Source: Chionis minor
Lineage: Eukaryota > Chordata > Aves > Charadriiformes > Chionididae
Direction of reading: 5' to 3'
DNA: 64,000 nt
NCBI GenBank assembly: GCA_013398295.1
Contig: VZSF01002920.1
Coordinates: 62,001 to 126,000 of the forward strand
Below are positions 26,846 to 41,300 of the stretch, in pieces; position 1 is the stretch's first letter, and every line of letters starts with the position of its first letter. The notes beneath the pieces were generated by a model that saw nothing but the letters and a program-made list of their open reading frames with translations, had not been told where the DNA came from and did not search any database. The translations under genes were made by a program, and so were the position numbers.

Positions 26846-29800
26846 GTTTAGAATGTTTTGGATTCACAACAACTACTCTGGCCCAAAGAGGCTGACATAG
26901 ACTGAGTCTACAAGAAGTGAATCAGTAGCTCTGGAGAAGTTCTAATAAAACAGCTTTCTCTCTCTGCTATGGATAGACGCTGCATATTTTAGTGTTAATC
27001 ATGCAAACGCTTCCTCCTGTGCAAAGCTGCAGCAGGTATTTAAAGTGCAAGATGTGTATTAACAGACTCTAAATCTATCCCTGAGATATCCAGTATGGGG
27101 TTATAGATAATTATGTGTTATAAAGCTGTTGGAAGTAGTAAATAAAAGGTGGTTTACTAAGTATGGTAGGCAAATGGTTGTGCATGCGGTGAAAATTAAA
27201 GTGATTGACTTTGCAAATTGATTTTGAAAACAAATTATTATTTCCATAATCTTTCCTTGAAAAATTAGTGTGATAAAAATCACAGTTTAAGAAATAGGAG
27301 ATTCTAACTATTGTCTAATCCACTAAGTTCCTCTTTTATCTGGGAGCACATGAATTCAGAAATAATATGACAGGAGAGGAGACACTGCTTAACATTTTTG
27401 CATCGCTGATCTAATACAGTGAAATTCCTACATTTGTAGGACTTCACCAGCTTGCAAGATCTTTCTCCCTTTTCAGTAAACTAATAATTTCTTTTACATT
27501 CAGAGAAACATCTATCCTAGATGTTTTACTCTAAGGTTGCTCAATATAGAAGCAAGAAAACAGCAAAAAAACCCCAGCCATCTAAAACAATCCTACACAA
27601 AGCTTATGAGCTTTTTAATCTCCATCTCGTTCTCATGTTCTGTTTGTTTCATAATGATCTAATTGCAGGTGGCTTTGTTAGCAAGCTCAAATCCCTGTAG
27701 TTGGCATCTGAAAGATAGAACTGGAAATAAATAATTCACTGTTTTATACAGGTATTCTAGAAGTTCATATATCATCTTTATATAGACACTTTCTGTGTAG
27801 AGTCAAGCAGAGAAGAAACTGTAACGGTTCTCAAATGGCTAGTTGAAGGGTATAAAAAAATACCCTCCAGAAATTCTATTTTTGTGTTGCAAAGAATTAA
27901 ACTATTGAAAATCAAGTGTAGTCTAGACATAAAGTTCTCATGGAAATTGCTATTTCCCAAAGCTGTTCCTTCAGGGCCTAAAAATATTGGGTAATGCTAT
28001 GTTGAAGTGTAGTGCAATTTTTATAACATACAACAACATTTTAAGACTATGTAAGATAAATAACCCATGAACACTGACACTGCTGCCCAAATTCACTATT
28101 TCACTTACCATGGGTCTTCCCAAATTTGTTTTGGCACTAGTCTTTATGACTCCAAGTAGTTCTTTTTATGTCTTTAATATGTAAATTACTAGCCTAGGAA
28201 GACACTTACCTTTTCTATGTTGCTTTACAATCCAAATGAACTGCTACCTCTGCAGCTTTACAGAAGTCAGTTAAATTCGTTTCGCAAGCAGGTGAATCAG
28301 TTCAGAGGCAGTTTATAATGCAGATTTTCTTCAAGGCTGTGTTCCAGCTGTGTTAGGTGTGGATAGGGGAGCTAGCTGGTAAGTAACCTCCTATCCCAGC
28401 CCTTGTGAAAAGCCTTGATTTTTCTGTTTTTAATTCAAATGCAGATAGTCATCTTCACACAGAACGTTTATGACCTACTTTAGCGAGCACTTTTCTCAGC
28501 AGGCTTAGTAAGTTGCACTCTTGTTTTTTTGAGGGTAACAGACAGGTGGATCTATTTCTTCAAGCATTCTAATAAACTGAGATTCCTATTTATTTAAATA
28601 ATTCATTTTTTTCAAAGTTATTTTATGAGTATATAAAGACTTCGTCAAACTGGATTTACAGTTACTTGTATTATTGTTCTTAATGGGGAAATTACAAGGA
28701 AAATTTCCTGTGTCTGATTTCTCTATTGCTCTGGCAGAAACTAATCTGGTATACCCTCTGGTAAATCTTGTGCAAGACAGACAGACCATTTTGTGCAAGA
28801 TAAGACAGATAGATTTAGTTAGAAATACTTACTAATCTATTTCTGACTTCTGCAGAAGTGATATATAAGCCAGCAACAGGTAAATAAAAAAAAAAAATAT
28901 AGCCCTCTGGAGCCCTTAAACTTCTTTTAAAACAGGGCAAAGACTGATCATCACCTTTTAGTACCTGTGTCTCAGAACTTCCTTCTAGGGCACAAATAGT
29001 TATGGCAAAGCTGTAATGAGTTTTTATTCTCCTTGACTTCACAAGTTGGGGGAGGGTGGGCGAAAAAAGCAGAGTCAGCAGGGAAGTTCTGAATGCTCAG
29101 AAAAAAAGAGCTAATTTCACTGCAAGAATGTCTCAGAAGAAAATCCCTGAGATCAAAGTCCAAATCAAGTTCAACACATGCAAAGGTGACGAGAACAAAA
29201 GCTTATCAATCAAACACACTGTAAAGTACTGCTGGATGGGAACTGTTTGATGATTATTTTTTTTTGACAGAAAATGCCAATCTGTCGTGAAAAAAAAAAA
29301 AAGTAGGGGAACCAAAGAGAAACTAGGAGGAAATACAGGCTTCTTAAAGGAATTCATGCAAGTCCACATTGACTAGTCAAATACTATTTTTTGTAGTTGG
29401 AAATGTATAGTTGCAGCATAAGAGGCACTGGCATGCCTGCTCCCAGCTGCTGCGATCCAGGGCCTGGCTGTGTTGGGATGAGAGCTGAAGGAGATTTTGG
29501 CTGAGGCATGTTGCCTACGTGTATCACTCGTCTCTTCTGCACATGTAAAGAGCTTCTTGCCAAGAGATGGGAGGGCAGCAGGGGACTGTAGCACCTTCAG
29601 TCACTCCAGCCAGAGCTGCGAGAGCTTATTTCTAGGCTCTGTCCTTCCTCCTTTCCCACTCTCATCTGCCTCCTCCCATACACCTACGCAACCTTTTGCA
29701 AAGCAATAGCCAGGAAACAAAACCTCCTCCCTCATGACTTTGCATGTGACTTTGCCTGGGGCAGTGATATGTCTCTGTGTTTGGGGTGGAGGCCAATACT

Positions 29801-32800
29801 CTTTACCAAATATGGTTTATTCCTAGTCAGTATCATACGTGATCATTTCCTACCGTGTATTATTCTCCGTGACTATGACATGGTCAATAAAATCATTAGT
29901 AATTTAGAAAAATGTGGGTGGGGAACATTAACGTGGATTTTGAATGTCTTCCACATGAATGACTTCCAGGCAGATTGTATTTCCGTAACAGAAAAGAAAG
30001 ATTCTGGCCCATAAGACACATTCTGCCACAAAAAAGTAAAGTCTGGCAGCGGAGCGCAAGAAGCAGACTTTGCTGGAATCCAGTGGTCCTGGTACCCTAA
30101 ACAGCAAAAATTTAGGAGCACAGGGAAGACTGGTAAGTGCTCTTTGTACTCTCCAGTCTTTACGAAGGAAAGGATACAGAGCGGGTTCCCTCCTTGTCTA
30201 TGCTCTTGTGGTGAAAATGTGTGCTTCCCTCTCTATGCTTTGAACTTCTCCTTGTGGAAAGGATCCTTTTCTAGACATCCACATCACTGCACATGAACAG
30301 GCCAGTGGGCTAATTCTTGCTAAAGACACAATCCTAAATGCCTACTCTATTAATGAATGTGGGCTCACTGGTATAAACTTGCATAGATGTACCAGAGCTA
30401 CCTGCATGGTACAGATTTTCATCAGTGAGAATTTGGGATTAGATAAGCTTCAGAAGGATCCTGTGCTATTGTACAATGCTGTACCTTGATTTAAGCTGGA
30501 GTTTAGTTTCCCAAACCTTTTTGCACTTAAACTGGGTGAGGGACGGGCGCCTCCTTCATTACTCCTTTATTAAAGGTGTTGCTTTCAATATGTACACATG
30601 ATACACAGGGATCTATCTTTCTTGATATAAAAGCATTTCACTCAGATTGCTTTTAGCGTTCACAGTTGAAGATATAACTTGAAAGTGCCTTGGCATAGAT
30701 TGACATAAAAGACAATGAGACCTGAAAGGCAATCAGGTAAATAAGAGAATTCTTATTTACTAATTTTTACAGTGCCTATTGTCAGGGCAGCTTGGCAAGG
30801 GATTAGAAAGATTTAAATGTAAATTAGATATGTCATTCTCAAAACTGAGTTAGTTATTCAGAATTGGAGGGTAAAAAAAAAAAAAAAAAAAAAGGCAAAA
30901 GAGCCTTCTATGTTGCCTTTAAAAGCTTAGATCTGAGCCCTGGAAGGTACTGAGTGCGAGCCATGTTGCAGGAGGTTTCCCAGGGGAGAGCTGTTCTGCC
31001 CACCATAGGATTTCTTTAGCCTGGACAGAGGAGCACAAGCCAGAGGTAGCCTTGCATATGCAAATGTGGCAGAACAGGAAAAATCATAACTGCCGGAGTG
31101 TGGTCCTGTGTCCAAACTAAAAGCTCTGCAGAGACAGCAACAGCGTAGCTGCACTGCAGAACCACGCGTGGGACTGAAACATGCCAGCTTGATCCATGTG
31201 GGCTTTTAGGCTTAAAAGGTGCGGTGCCCAGCTATCCCCTGAAGACACCAGCTCTGGCCGTAAAAGGAGTCCGGACAAACTAAAAAAGTTCTGTGCTGAA
31301 TTAATGTGCCGCAGTTTTTCTGCACTTTGCCACTTTCAGGACCCAGGCTGGCATCTCTGCATTGCATCGTTCCGTGCAGGTAAACTGCTTTATTTGGAAA
31401 TAAGAGGAAACTCATGAAAGCTCCTTTTCATGATACAGACATACCCACAGAGCAGTCAAATGCCACAGTGGACAAGGGGAGTTTCCAGAAAGACTTTAGC
31501 TGCTGTAATACAATGGAGGCTCTGGCACTTAGACCCCCTCTCTTGCCAGCATTCAGGAGATAATTCCACCTGCAAAGTTTATGCACACGTAGGAAGGAAA
31601 ATATTCTCTCAGGTTAAATGACAGTACGCTCCCAAGCTCCCTGATTTTGTTATATGCTTAACCTACATCCTGGGGCAAGGCATGGGACTGCACTGATTTC
31701 CATGTCTCTTCCCCAGTGTCCTGGTTTCTAAGGTTGGGAAACCTGACAAAGGCCAGAATGAGACCACGTGAATTCAGGTCAGATCCCTGACAGAGATGCT
31801 CAGACAGGAAGATGTGAGGGTGTCTGTAGTCCATGCTTGTTGATCAGACCTCATGCAGACCTTAGCCCTAGAAAAAGTAAGACTTGTAGCATCACTAGCA
31901 CCTAAAGCAGCTCTGTCAAGAAAAAAATGCAGGTGACAGTTGCTTATGATGGCCCACCTCTGTGGGTAGCTGAACCCCATATTGGATGGGAGGTCTAGGT
32001 GGAGTTAAGGCATAGTTCTCCAAAAAGCAGTTCGAATTCTTTAGGCTGGAGCTAACAAAGTACTGTGGAAAATATCTAGAAAATCTTGACTAAAGAGAAA
32101 GAAATGGTAAATTGTGACAGAGGCACATGGCAAATTCATGTCTGCGTGTGGAGAGCAAATCCCAGATGTGCACAGGGCACGCCAAACATACATGGTGCTA
32201 ACCAAAACCACCAGTGTGACCTTAGTTCCCATAGTTTGCCTGTGAGGGATACGACACTGTCTGGGTCTGGCCCTGGATGAGGGCAATGCACACCAACATC
32301 AAGAATCCTGGGAGTGAGCTAGGGAAATGCATTTCATATGGTGAAGGGCTGAAGGAAAAGAATATTCTGAGGGATGTACATTGGAGGACAGGCTCTGTCC
32401 CACACACACGGTGGTGAGCGTACTATAGAGTGGATCCTTCTGCCTGGGGGATGCGGAGGATAAGATGGGAACTTTGGAGAAATGAAGGTTGGATGTGGGG
32501 AGTCCCAGACTGTGCTGGAATAGAGAAGGGGACCTCAGTGAACGGTGGGCTTAGGAGGAATGGGCTATGGTACGTGCAGAGTAGGATCTGACATGTGTGA
32601 CTGAGGCGCAGAGGACAGCTGCTGAGAAACAGGTGCCTTAATGCCATGCTTTGCTGAGAGATGAAGTGCCAGAGAGGCAGGATTCACCTCAGTGGAATCA
32701 GGATGGCTGGAGAGCAGGGGAGGTGTGAAGGGAAGGGAGACACCCCATCCTCAGCTCAGCCCCCGCTTCCCTTTGCTCCACCAAGTGCCCTTAGCCTTGC

Positions 32801-34904
32801 AACCCATTCTGCCAAAAAGACAATGTTGAGTTTTGCCACTGATTAATAATGGGATCAGTTCCTCCATGCTTCATTCTTGGGGCAGCAAGAGTTGAATTTT
32901 TGTCTACGCTGCTTAGAAGCTTTGGGAAACCTTTGCCTTTGCACATTACACATCCTATTTTTTTTTTTTATTTGTAAAATTCAGTGATATAAACTAGATG
33001 GTATTTGCATATCTTTACCAGCTTCTCTTCCCATCTCGCTTCAGACATCTCCTCTCTTATTAGCTGTCAGCTGTGGCTTTTCTATTTTTCCATCTTCTCC
33101 TGCTGCCCCCCAGCCAGCAGGAACGCTTTCCAATTTGTATTATATCAAAGTGAAATCAGGAGCCACCCAACAGCCATACCCTTATGATCTGGAGGAGCAC
33201 AGAAACATTTAGCACCAGGTTATTGGGTTGAATCCATCTCATTCAGTAGCAACTGGAAATTGTTAGTGTCTGCTGATGGGCTGGCAGCTGTGGGGCGTGA
33301 CACTGGTGGCTCTCCTCCAGTTGCTAATGGAAAGATGTCCACATCATAAAAGCACAAACAAAATTTAATGCTTTTGCTGGCAGCCTCAGCAGGGGACACG
33401 TTCAGCGGACAGTGAGGCTGCTCTTAACATGAGGCAATGCCCACAGAGAAGCCCAAGAGTATTGGAGAGAGTAATTTGCAGAGCACCCCCCTGTTGGGCT
33501 TGTTCTGGGGATGAGTACCTTCTGTACCAGCCACACAAGTCTTGTTTTGAAAGAAATAGTTTGATGATAGAAGCCAGAGGGGATGTTGCTGGATGTCTGA
33601 GACAAACTAGTAGGTTAATGAGGTGTGAAGAAAGATTTGGTCATAGTTCTCTGCACCTCTTCTTTTCCTTTTGTTTCCCATACCTCTGCAGACCCATTTC
33701 CATAACTCCTAAGGCTCCCTGACTTTATTCTATGCCACACCGTCGCTTCCACCATGCACAGCAATGCTTCCTTTGAATGTTGAGAATTATTTCACTTACT
33801 TAACACTGCACCCAGCAAAAGCTGGCTCATTCTGGGAGGAAATTCCTATTTGACTAGGGAGGTGGATGCTACACCACAAAATAAGCAGTAAAGTTGTCGG
33901 ATTCTGGCTTTAAGTTCCCTGTGGAGTAGATCCTGTACTATGAAGACGTAACATTATAGGACAGAAAACCGCTGCTACGGGTCAAGTGGAAAAGCCTTGT
34001 AGTCTATAGCTTGGGCTAAAACAGCAATGGCTTTTGCTGACTACCATGAGTTTCTCAACAGTAATTTGACATACATAGTCTCATTATTGTGTATCTTATT
34101 TTCCTTGTTCTTATGACACATAAAGTTGGCTCTGTACTTTCCATGAAGGACGACAATATTTTCTTTTACAAAAATAGCAGGTGGAGGAATTAAACCCAGA
34201 CAAGACCAAGTTTTAGCATTAACATTTAAAATATCAAAGCTTTATTTTCATTTTTTCTGGACTTCCAATCCATATTATTTTTAAATTCTTATGTAATTGA
34301 GAGTAAAGTACAGCAGTGTATTACTGAGGAATGATCATGTGAAATTATATACTTCAAAAAATTCTATTCCATCTTCTTTCTCCATCATAGCAAACTGTTT
34401 TAGAGTATTTTTCTCAGAATTCTAGAATTTTTATAAACTACTACTTTTAAACTTTTTTTCCTAAATTTTTGTTTTGCTGACCTTAAAAAATAAGATAACT
34501 GAATATTTTGACTATTTTGTAATTTGGGGGATTTATCACTATAGAGAGTTAAGAAGGATATGCCACGGAGTACCAAAAACTTAGTAAAAATACTACACAA
34601 AGAAAATACGATGTGTGACATTTAAAATGACAAAAAAGTTTCAATAGTGAAATTGAAGTCTTGAGACTGAAACCAGTTCCAAAGACAAAATTGTTTTTAT
34701 GCTGAGGGAGAAAAGAATCAGTTTTTAAATTGCCATATTGCAAGTATAACAGAGAGTCCACAGCTCAAAATGGCTCTAACCCATGGCACTGCCTGCCATC
34801 CCATTGCTGTGGGAAGCCCTCAACTCAAAGTGCTGTGCAATTGTAATCAGAGCTAGGAATTTAATGACAGGTAGTGGAAGGTTGTTTAATTACCTTTATT
34901 TCTC

Positions 34905-35306
34905 AAACAAATCCAGAGGAGGGCAAGAAAGCTGGTGAAAGGGCTGGAAGGCACAACCTGAGGCTGACAGGTGACCTCATTGCTCTCTACAGCTTCCTGA
35001 GAGAGGTGCTGATCTCTTCTGCCTGGGATTTACGGATAGGATGTGTGGAAATGGTTCTAAGCTGTGTCAGGGGACATTTAGACTGGACATTTAGGACATA
35101 TTTCTTTACCGAGGGTGGTCAAACACTGGAACAGGCTTCCTAGAAAAGTGGTCGATGTCTCAAGCTTGTCAGTGTTTAAGAGGCATTTGGAGAATGCCCT
35201 TAACAACATGCTTTGACTTTTGGAAAGCCCTGAATCAGTCAGGCAGTTGGACTAGATTATCATTGTAGGTCCCTTCCAACTGAAAATATTCCATTCCATT
35301 CTGTTG
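34905..35306 (+). repeat. Decayed CR1 LINE, 3' fragment
   Basis: It begins near aatccagaggagggc and passes through gtgacctcattgctctctacagc and a degenerate RT C-terminus. It ends with ggactagattatcattgtaggtcccttccaac and a ttccattccattct tail. These are CR1 3' landmarks. The copy is 5'-truncated, carries frameshifts and is more diverged than the copies at 42.5 and 63.7 kb. The short tail of TTCCA/TTCTR units suggests a different CR1 subfamily from the ATTCTATG-ending copies. Confidence 0.85.
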
Positions 35307-38300
35307 TAATGTGGGTGTTAACGACCCCTACATCAGCATCTGCTACAGATGCCCCAGTGCTCTTGCCCAAATCTCTATACAAGCAACCAGAGGTCCAAAT
35401 ATGGTGCTCAGTTCAGTGATCGCCAAGCATAGCAACCTCAATATCCACTCCAGGGGAGGATCTCCTCCTGTGACCTTGTTTCCACCCATGGATGGAGCAT
35501 GGATGCATCACCTGGGGGTACTCTACACTTTGCCAATGCAGAATGCAGTTTTGCTCCCCTCTACCCCATTTCTGCATAGCTATGAATAAACCTTTTATCT
35601 TCATTGGTCAAACCATCGCTGCATCAAAGAGCAAAATGAAGTCAAACTATAAAGTATTTCTTCCTTTACAAAAACGAGGTCTCTTTCAAAGCACTTGTTT
35701 GGCATGTGTTCAGTAGACTGTAAAACATGGTGTAAGATCTCTGACAGGTAATGTGTTGTTATACTACTTACTGCAATCAGCTGTGACAGGAGACACCTTG
35801 GACCAACTACCCTGTAATTATGCTAAGATTTTCACCGAGTGACAAATCCCAATTGGCTGGGCCAGAGCCCTGCCTTTCCAGACAAGGCTAATTATTTTGT
35901 CCACTCACCCATTCATTCACTCCAGCAAGCCCTGACCTGTGGAATCATGTAGGTGAGTATTTACTGCTTATTTTTTTATGTTGCTTAAATTTTTACTATT
36001 TGGAAATTTAAATTTCAGAGGAGGAAGGTAAATTTCAGCAGGACTTCCCAGAGAGATTGGCACGAATCATGAGGTGTAACCACCACGGTTACGAACCATG
36101 TGTGAGACTACCACCTATTTGTTTCTCGGTGTGTTTTAACTTTTTTTCATTCCAAGTGGTTCACTAAACTATTACACGCACAAAAGACCACTTATAAACT
36201 GGAACTATATAGCTGTCATAGGTATTGAGTAAAATCTATGTCTCTATATCAATGAAATTGCTAAAACAATCTTGCATTAAACAACACCTCAAGCTTTTTA
36301 GGCTAAGTTGTTAGTCTAAGTGATTTTTCTCTAGTGGTGGGCATAGGGAAGAGTAGTCTAATATAGATTTTTGTTTCTTTAGGAGTCTGCTGGAATAAAC
36401 TTACGCTTTGGGAAGTTTAATAAGAAGTTATTTGTCCCTAGCGAATGCTTCTAGTCAGGGGTGAAAGAAAAGACACCTGAATGTTTTCAGCCTTCCAACT
36501 CAGGTAAATTATATGTTGCGGTGTAATAGTTCTTTTTATATGAAGCTACAGAAGGGCAAGGCGATCCACAAAATATCCGAGGCAAGAGGTTTGAGTCAGA
36601 GCTGCTTAAAAACAACTGAGTGCACACTGGGCAGTGCCTGCACAGGTGTGGGTTGGTGTTGGTCCCTATGGAAGCCTCCAAGGAGGAGAAGCTTAAGAGA
36701 GGGTGAGGACTTGGGCGATGAGAGCCAGGCCTGAATGGTACACAAGTCCCAGCTGCCACGGCAAGTGGTCCAAACTCACTCTCTCAGCAGGCAAGACATT
36801 AAGTCCTTTTATCCTTAAAAAAAGTAGACTTCACTGTGTCTCTCAACTTCGCTGTTTAGCCAGAATTTGTGAGGGTTTGCACGTTATTTCAGTTAGAAGA
36901 GAACACGGTGGCGAGGTCAGGCATCCTGGGTGTTTGTCCGTAGGGACCTCACCAGCTTTGCCTCCCTAGCAGTGGCAGGTCCAACTGTTTGCTCAGAGCT
37001 ATAAGCCTCTGCTTTCCAGCTCCCTCACGGTAAATCCTTTTCCTTAGGCTTTCTCCAAGGGTTATGCTAATGCGCTTGCTCAGGCAGGTCCAACCTCTCC
37101 TTTCTTCTTTTCAGTTGAAACTGTTAATTCTTTGCATAACCGTTTCCCAAAACAGCGCTCGATAATGCTAATGTCTCCTTTATAAATCACCAGTGTTCCG
37201 CATAGCTTTGTACTCGCCTTTGTTTTGAGACTTTGACATCTGCTTACCCATCTCTCTCGCTTATCTCCAGGGATGGGTGGCAATTACACCGGTTCCTCGG
37301 TATTAGGAGGTTTATCAAAATAACAAAAGACTATGAAGATTGTGAAGAAACAGCAGGTGAAAAGGGACGCTGTAGGAAGAAAAATTATTCTTGAGGGAAT
37401 GTTCTTTGCTTTACTGCAATTTCGTATTTTCCTCAGATTGTATTTATTTATATACAATTATGTGGGAGAAAGGAATATGGAATGAATTACAGTCCCAGGA
37501 GTGGAAGTTTAAAGAGAGCATTCAGGTATAGCACAAGAGAACTTGAAACCACATACTGTGAAGACAGATGTTAATATATAAACTGGTGCTGAGGTTAATA
37601 ACACATACTTATTTCCAAGGATAATTCCCTTTGAGGACACCCCTACCTCCGCCTCCTGTTGCTCTAGCTGTGAAGTGTTACTACCGAAAATACAGAGACA
37701 ATTTAATCCATGCAGGCTGGGTTTACTCCAGGGGTACATCTGCTCCCCTACTTTTAAAAAGGAACATCACTATCACCTTTCTTGAAAGATCCTCTTTTTT
37801 CAAAATAAGAGAGTGTAATCTTGCAACTCAAACAGTTTCACATTTGGAATGGGCTGCTGTGTTAATTTTAAAACTGCATTACTTCCAAGGATTAAGCAAA
37901 ATCCAGTTCTGTCTCTTCCACCGACATCCTCTAGAACAGTCTCTCTTCTTTCAAAGGCACAGCTGTTATTGTATAGTGTAGTTCCATTTTTTTCATATTA
38001 ATCCCTAGAAGCAGGTAATGATTTACTGGGGGCTTNATGTGAAATGGCATCTGAATTTCGATGCTCAGTTCAGACTTCTGGTTTTCAAAATAATAGTCCT
38101 ATGGGGGATGATGAACATACATCCTCCATATTGTGGGCTCCTTTTGGTACTGTTTACACACTTGTAGGTATAAAATTATTTTGCTTGGAAGAGCTGAGAA
38201 GATCCAGTAAATTGCTTAGAAAGCCTGTTTTTGTACTGTAACTCCAAGCATTCAGTGGTCTGCACTACAGATCTTTGTAAAAATTGCTGTCCACAAGACT

Positions 38301-41300
38301 TTAAAATGGTACTGGAATACAAGCTACTGTTGCAAAAAAATAAAAAACCCAAACCAACAAAAAAAGCCCACACAGGGCACCCTAGGTGGACTTTCAAAGC
38401 ATTATCTTGGTGAAACCATTCAAAGATTATTCAATTTACTCAGTTATGTCGCCATAGAATAGGGGAATCAATGAAAGTTTTGCCTACAACTTTGTCAGGT
38501 AGTTGGAGGAAAGAACAGGTAGAATACACAGGCTAAACCAGAGAAAAATAGGGGTTGATTGGGGTTTTTTTTGTTGTTTTGTTTTGTATTTTTTGCCCCA
38601 AGGCTTCTAATTAGAATTACTCAGGAGGGTTCAGTGTGATACAGTGAAAAGTACCTGACTAAAAACAAAGGAAACCACTATTTGCTTTTAAAAATTGGGC
38701 TGTGACTTGCCCAATATTCTACACTAGGGCAGTAGCAGTGTAGTACAGAAATGTGATCCAAATATACTTGCAGGTTGACCCGTGCTTTAATTAGCTGTGT
38801 TGTAATCGATATTAGTGGTAGATATATGACTATATTTTTTATATGATATTGACAAGTAATGCTATTTCTTATGATTTCAAATCTTGCTATAGAGTATGTT
38901 TGGATTTGTTTTGCCATAAGGCACTGGAGATTCAGCAGTCAGTGAACATTTTGCAGGATAACATTAGTGAGATGGAATACTCTTCAAAGTGACATGTGAT
39001 GGACTCTGTCTTTTCCCTGATTCCTCTGCAACAGAAACTGTCATTACAGAATCTGAGTTCTGCCAAGCCTAATTATACATAATACAGCAAAGGAAATTTT
39101 CCAAATACTCTTGGAAATGTGTTCAGACAGTTTATTTGGCTAACTTGCTAAAAAACAAATTAGAACATCAATAAACAGGCAGTTAGGCTATTAAGAATTT
39201 TTATAAAATTGAGAATTAAACTTGGAAGAAAATAAAACAAAAATGAAGAGAACAGAGTTTTTCCTAACATTTGAAATTAGTCATGGAACACTGCAGTAGC
39301 CATTGTAAGACTATAAAAAATAATTGGGACATATTAGTAAATACATACAGTGGACTTAAATTTAAATAATTGAACAGCAGCTTGACTAAATCTTGTGCGT
39401 ATATGTTTGGTTTTTTTTAAGGCGGGCTATCTACATCCTGGATGCTCAGCTCCTGACCTGCCATCATTGGCATATTTTGGTTTCTTCCAGAAGCAACAGT
39501 CAGGAATGCCAGCCCAGAAATTTGTTTGGAGGTTTCCTCAATCTTCAGGTCCTCATGCACTCATTGCCCTGTACTCAGAACTCAAGAATGGGAGTAAGCA
39601 ATGATGAAAGAGGTGGTTTGGCAGTTCTTGATGATAAGGACAGTCACAGCACTGGGGCGTAGTTTGACAACCACTTCTTGAATCAGACATGCTGGCTAAA
39701 CTAGCCAGTTTTGCTGGTTCATGTACTTAGTCACAAAAAAACCCTTCCTCTCTTTTCTTTTGGCTGAGGTATTTTTAACCTGAACAATTCATTATGTGGC
39801 CTCATAAATAGTTGCCCTACCCCAACTGAGAAGATTATATTGAAGTGAGGGTGGAGTTTTAGAAACCACTGTCAAAATAAGCGCTTACCAAATTCTGACT
39901 TTACAGACAAGTGCAGCTTAACGCATTCATAACAATAAGGCTACATCCTACTATGCAAAGACCATCCTTCACACTTAATGCCTGATCAGGTTAAACTTGT
40001 CATCAGCTGTGCAGCACAGATGGTTCATAATTCCAGAGGTGGACCTTCTTTCTGAGAAGCTTCCTATTCCTCACCAGTGTTAATGTTATCCTCACAACAC
40101 CTGTGTGTGTCTGGGTTAATTGAGTATCATTGCCTTCTCTTTTAGAAATGCCAAAATAACCCAAGTGGGGAATAACATGTAACTACAAGGTTATTCTTCC
40201 CTTTCTTCTGTGGCTGTCTCATGACTTTGACACCTGTTTGTAATGAACAACCAGACCCTAGCCCAGGACATGTACCTCTAAAAAGAGCAAGAGGGTTTAA
40301 AGCCTCTCTAGGTTGAAGTGCCAGCAGCGACACTGTTTCCTTCATCCAGAAGGACCTCTCCAGAACAGAATGGAAGAGAATGGGGCCATTTCCCACAACA
40401 GCACCACCTGGGGCAGCCAAGGATAGGGCAGGAGGGATGTCAGACGCATGAAGGATTTTCCACTGATCCATGAAAAATACAAATGTTGACCTCAGACAGC
40501 TCTTCGCTAGCAGTGTGGCTGCTTTGATCCTACGCAGAGAAACTAAGTCTATGAACTGTACCAGTATTGCTGATACCTTTTTTTTTAAAAAAAAAAAAAA
40601 GCTTTGGATTCTGCTTCAGGTTCGAAGTTTAAATATGTTAATACTTAATTAAACATATCCTCAGTCTGTTCTTCTGATCCTTAGGACCTAATCAGTGATG
40701 ATCTCTTTGCAGAAGCTGGAGTTGAGTCTTAAAATATCTTTTACAACTTCATATTTTCATAGCCTTCAGATAAAGGAAGACACAAAGCAACTTGTCCCAG
40801 TAACTTATAAAGTTACACTGCCTAGTATCACATTTTGTCTGTAATGTTGGGAGTTATTTTTACTCTAATGTAGCTAGTGTTTATATGAAAATGAAAGAAT
40901 AGGGAGTTAATTCCCAATACTCTGCTGCCATCTGCATATTTGACCTTGTATTTTACACCACAGCTAATCCACGGGGATTTAGAGACTTAAATGTAAAGAT
41001 TTAAAAAGCTAGATTCTTCTACCCCATCAAAAAAGGCAGTTCCACACACCAAATTCTGTATCTGTATTTTCCTTGGCATAGGGAAAAGACCAACTAATTT
41101 TCACACCAGTATTTTTTATGTCATTTCACAGCAGTTATTATTTTATGTCCTTAATTAATAAGCAGTGACACATGCGTTGTTTGCAATGTGAGAAATAGTT
41201 AATAAACATTTGAAAACTAGGCCATCTATAATCTAAGATGATAGTTATATTGATGATCTTGGGCTTAGAAGTGTTCTAACATGCTGTTCAACTAAATACC

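Larger units (their letters stand above)
12151..34904. other. Long gene-free interval
   Basis: No coding exon, RNA gene or young transposon is supported in these 22.8 kb. It contains several A homopolymers (for example 23575-23591 and 30873-30893) and a 15-bp perfect hairpin at 26811-26845. The 14.05-14.83 kb stretch is richer in CpG, and two GC-richer blocks, about 15.9-16.7 kb and 32.3-32.8 kb, may be unrecognised old repeats. The longest open frame, 199 codons on the - strand at 14375-14974, runs through a T-homopolymer and shows no domain. Parts of this interval could hold regulatory elements, which cannot be recognised from one sequence. Confidence 0.45.

Noticed and set aside
31717..31740. 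tgtcctggttt motif resembling the start of an ERVL LTR
   Set aside because: The sequence after it does not follow the LTR seen at 45579-44805, and no matching end or target duplication was found.
38036..38036. Single N, checked for the same artefact as 46022
   Set aside because: The flanking sequences do not repeat each other, so no duplication artefact is present here.
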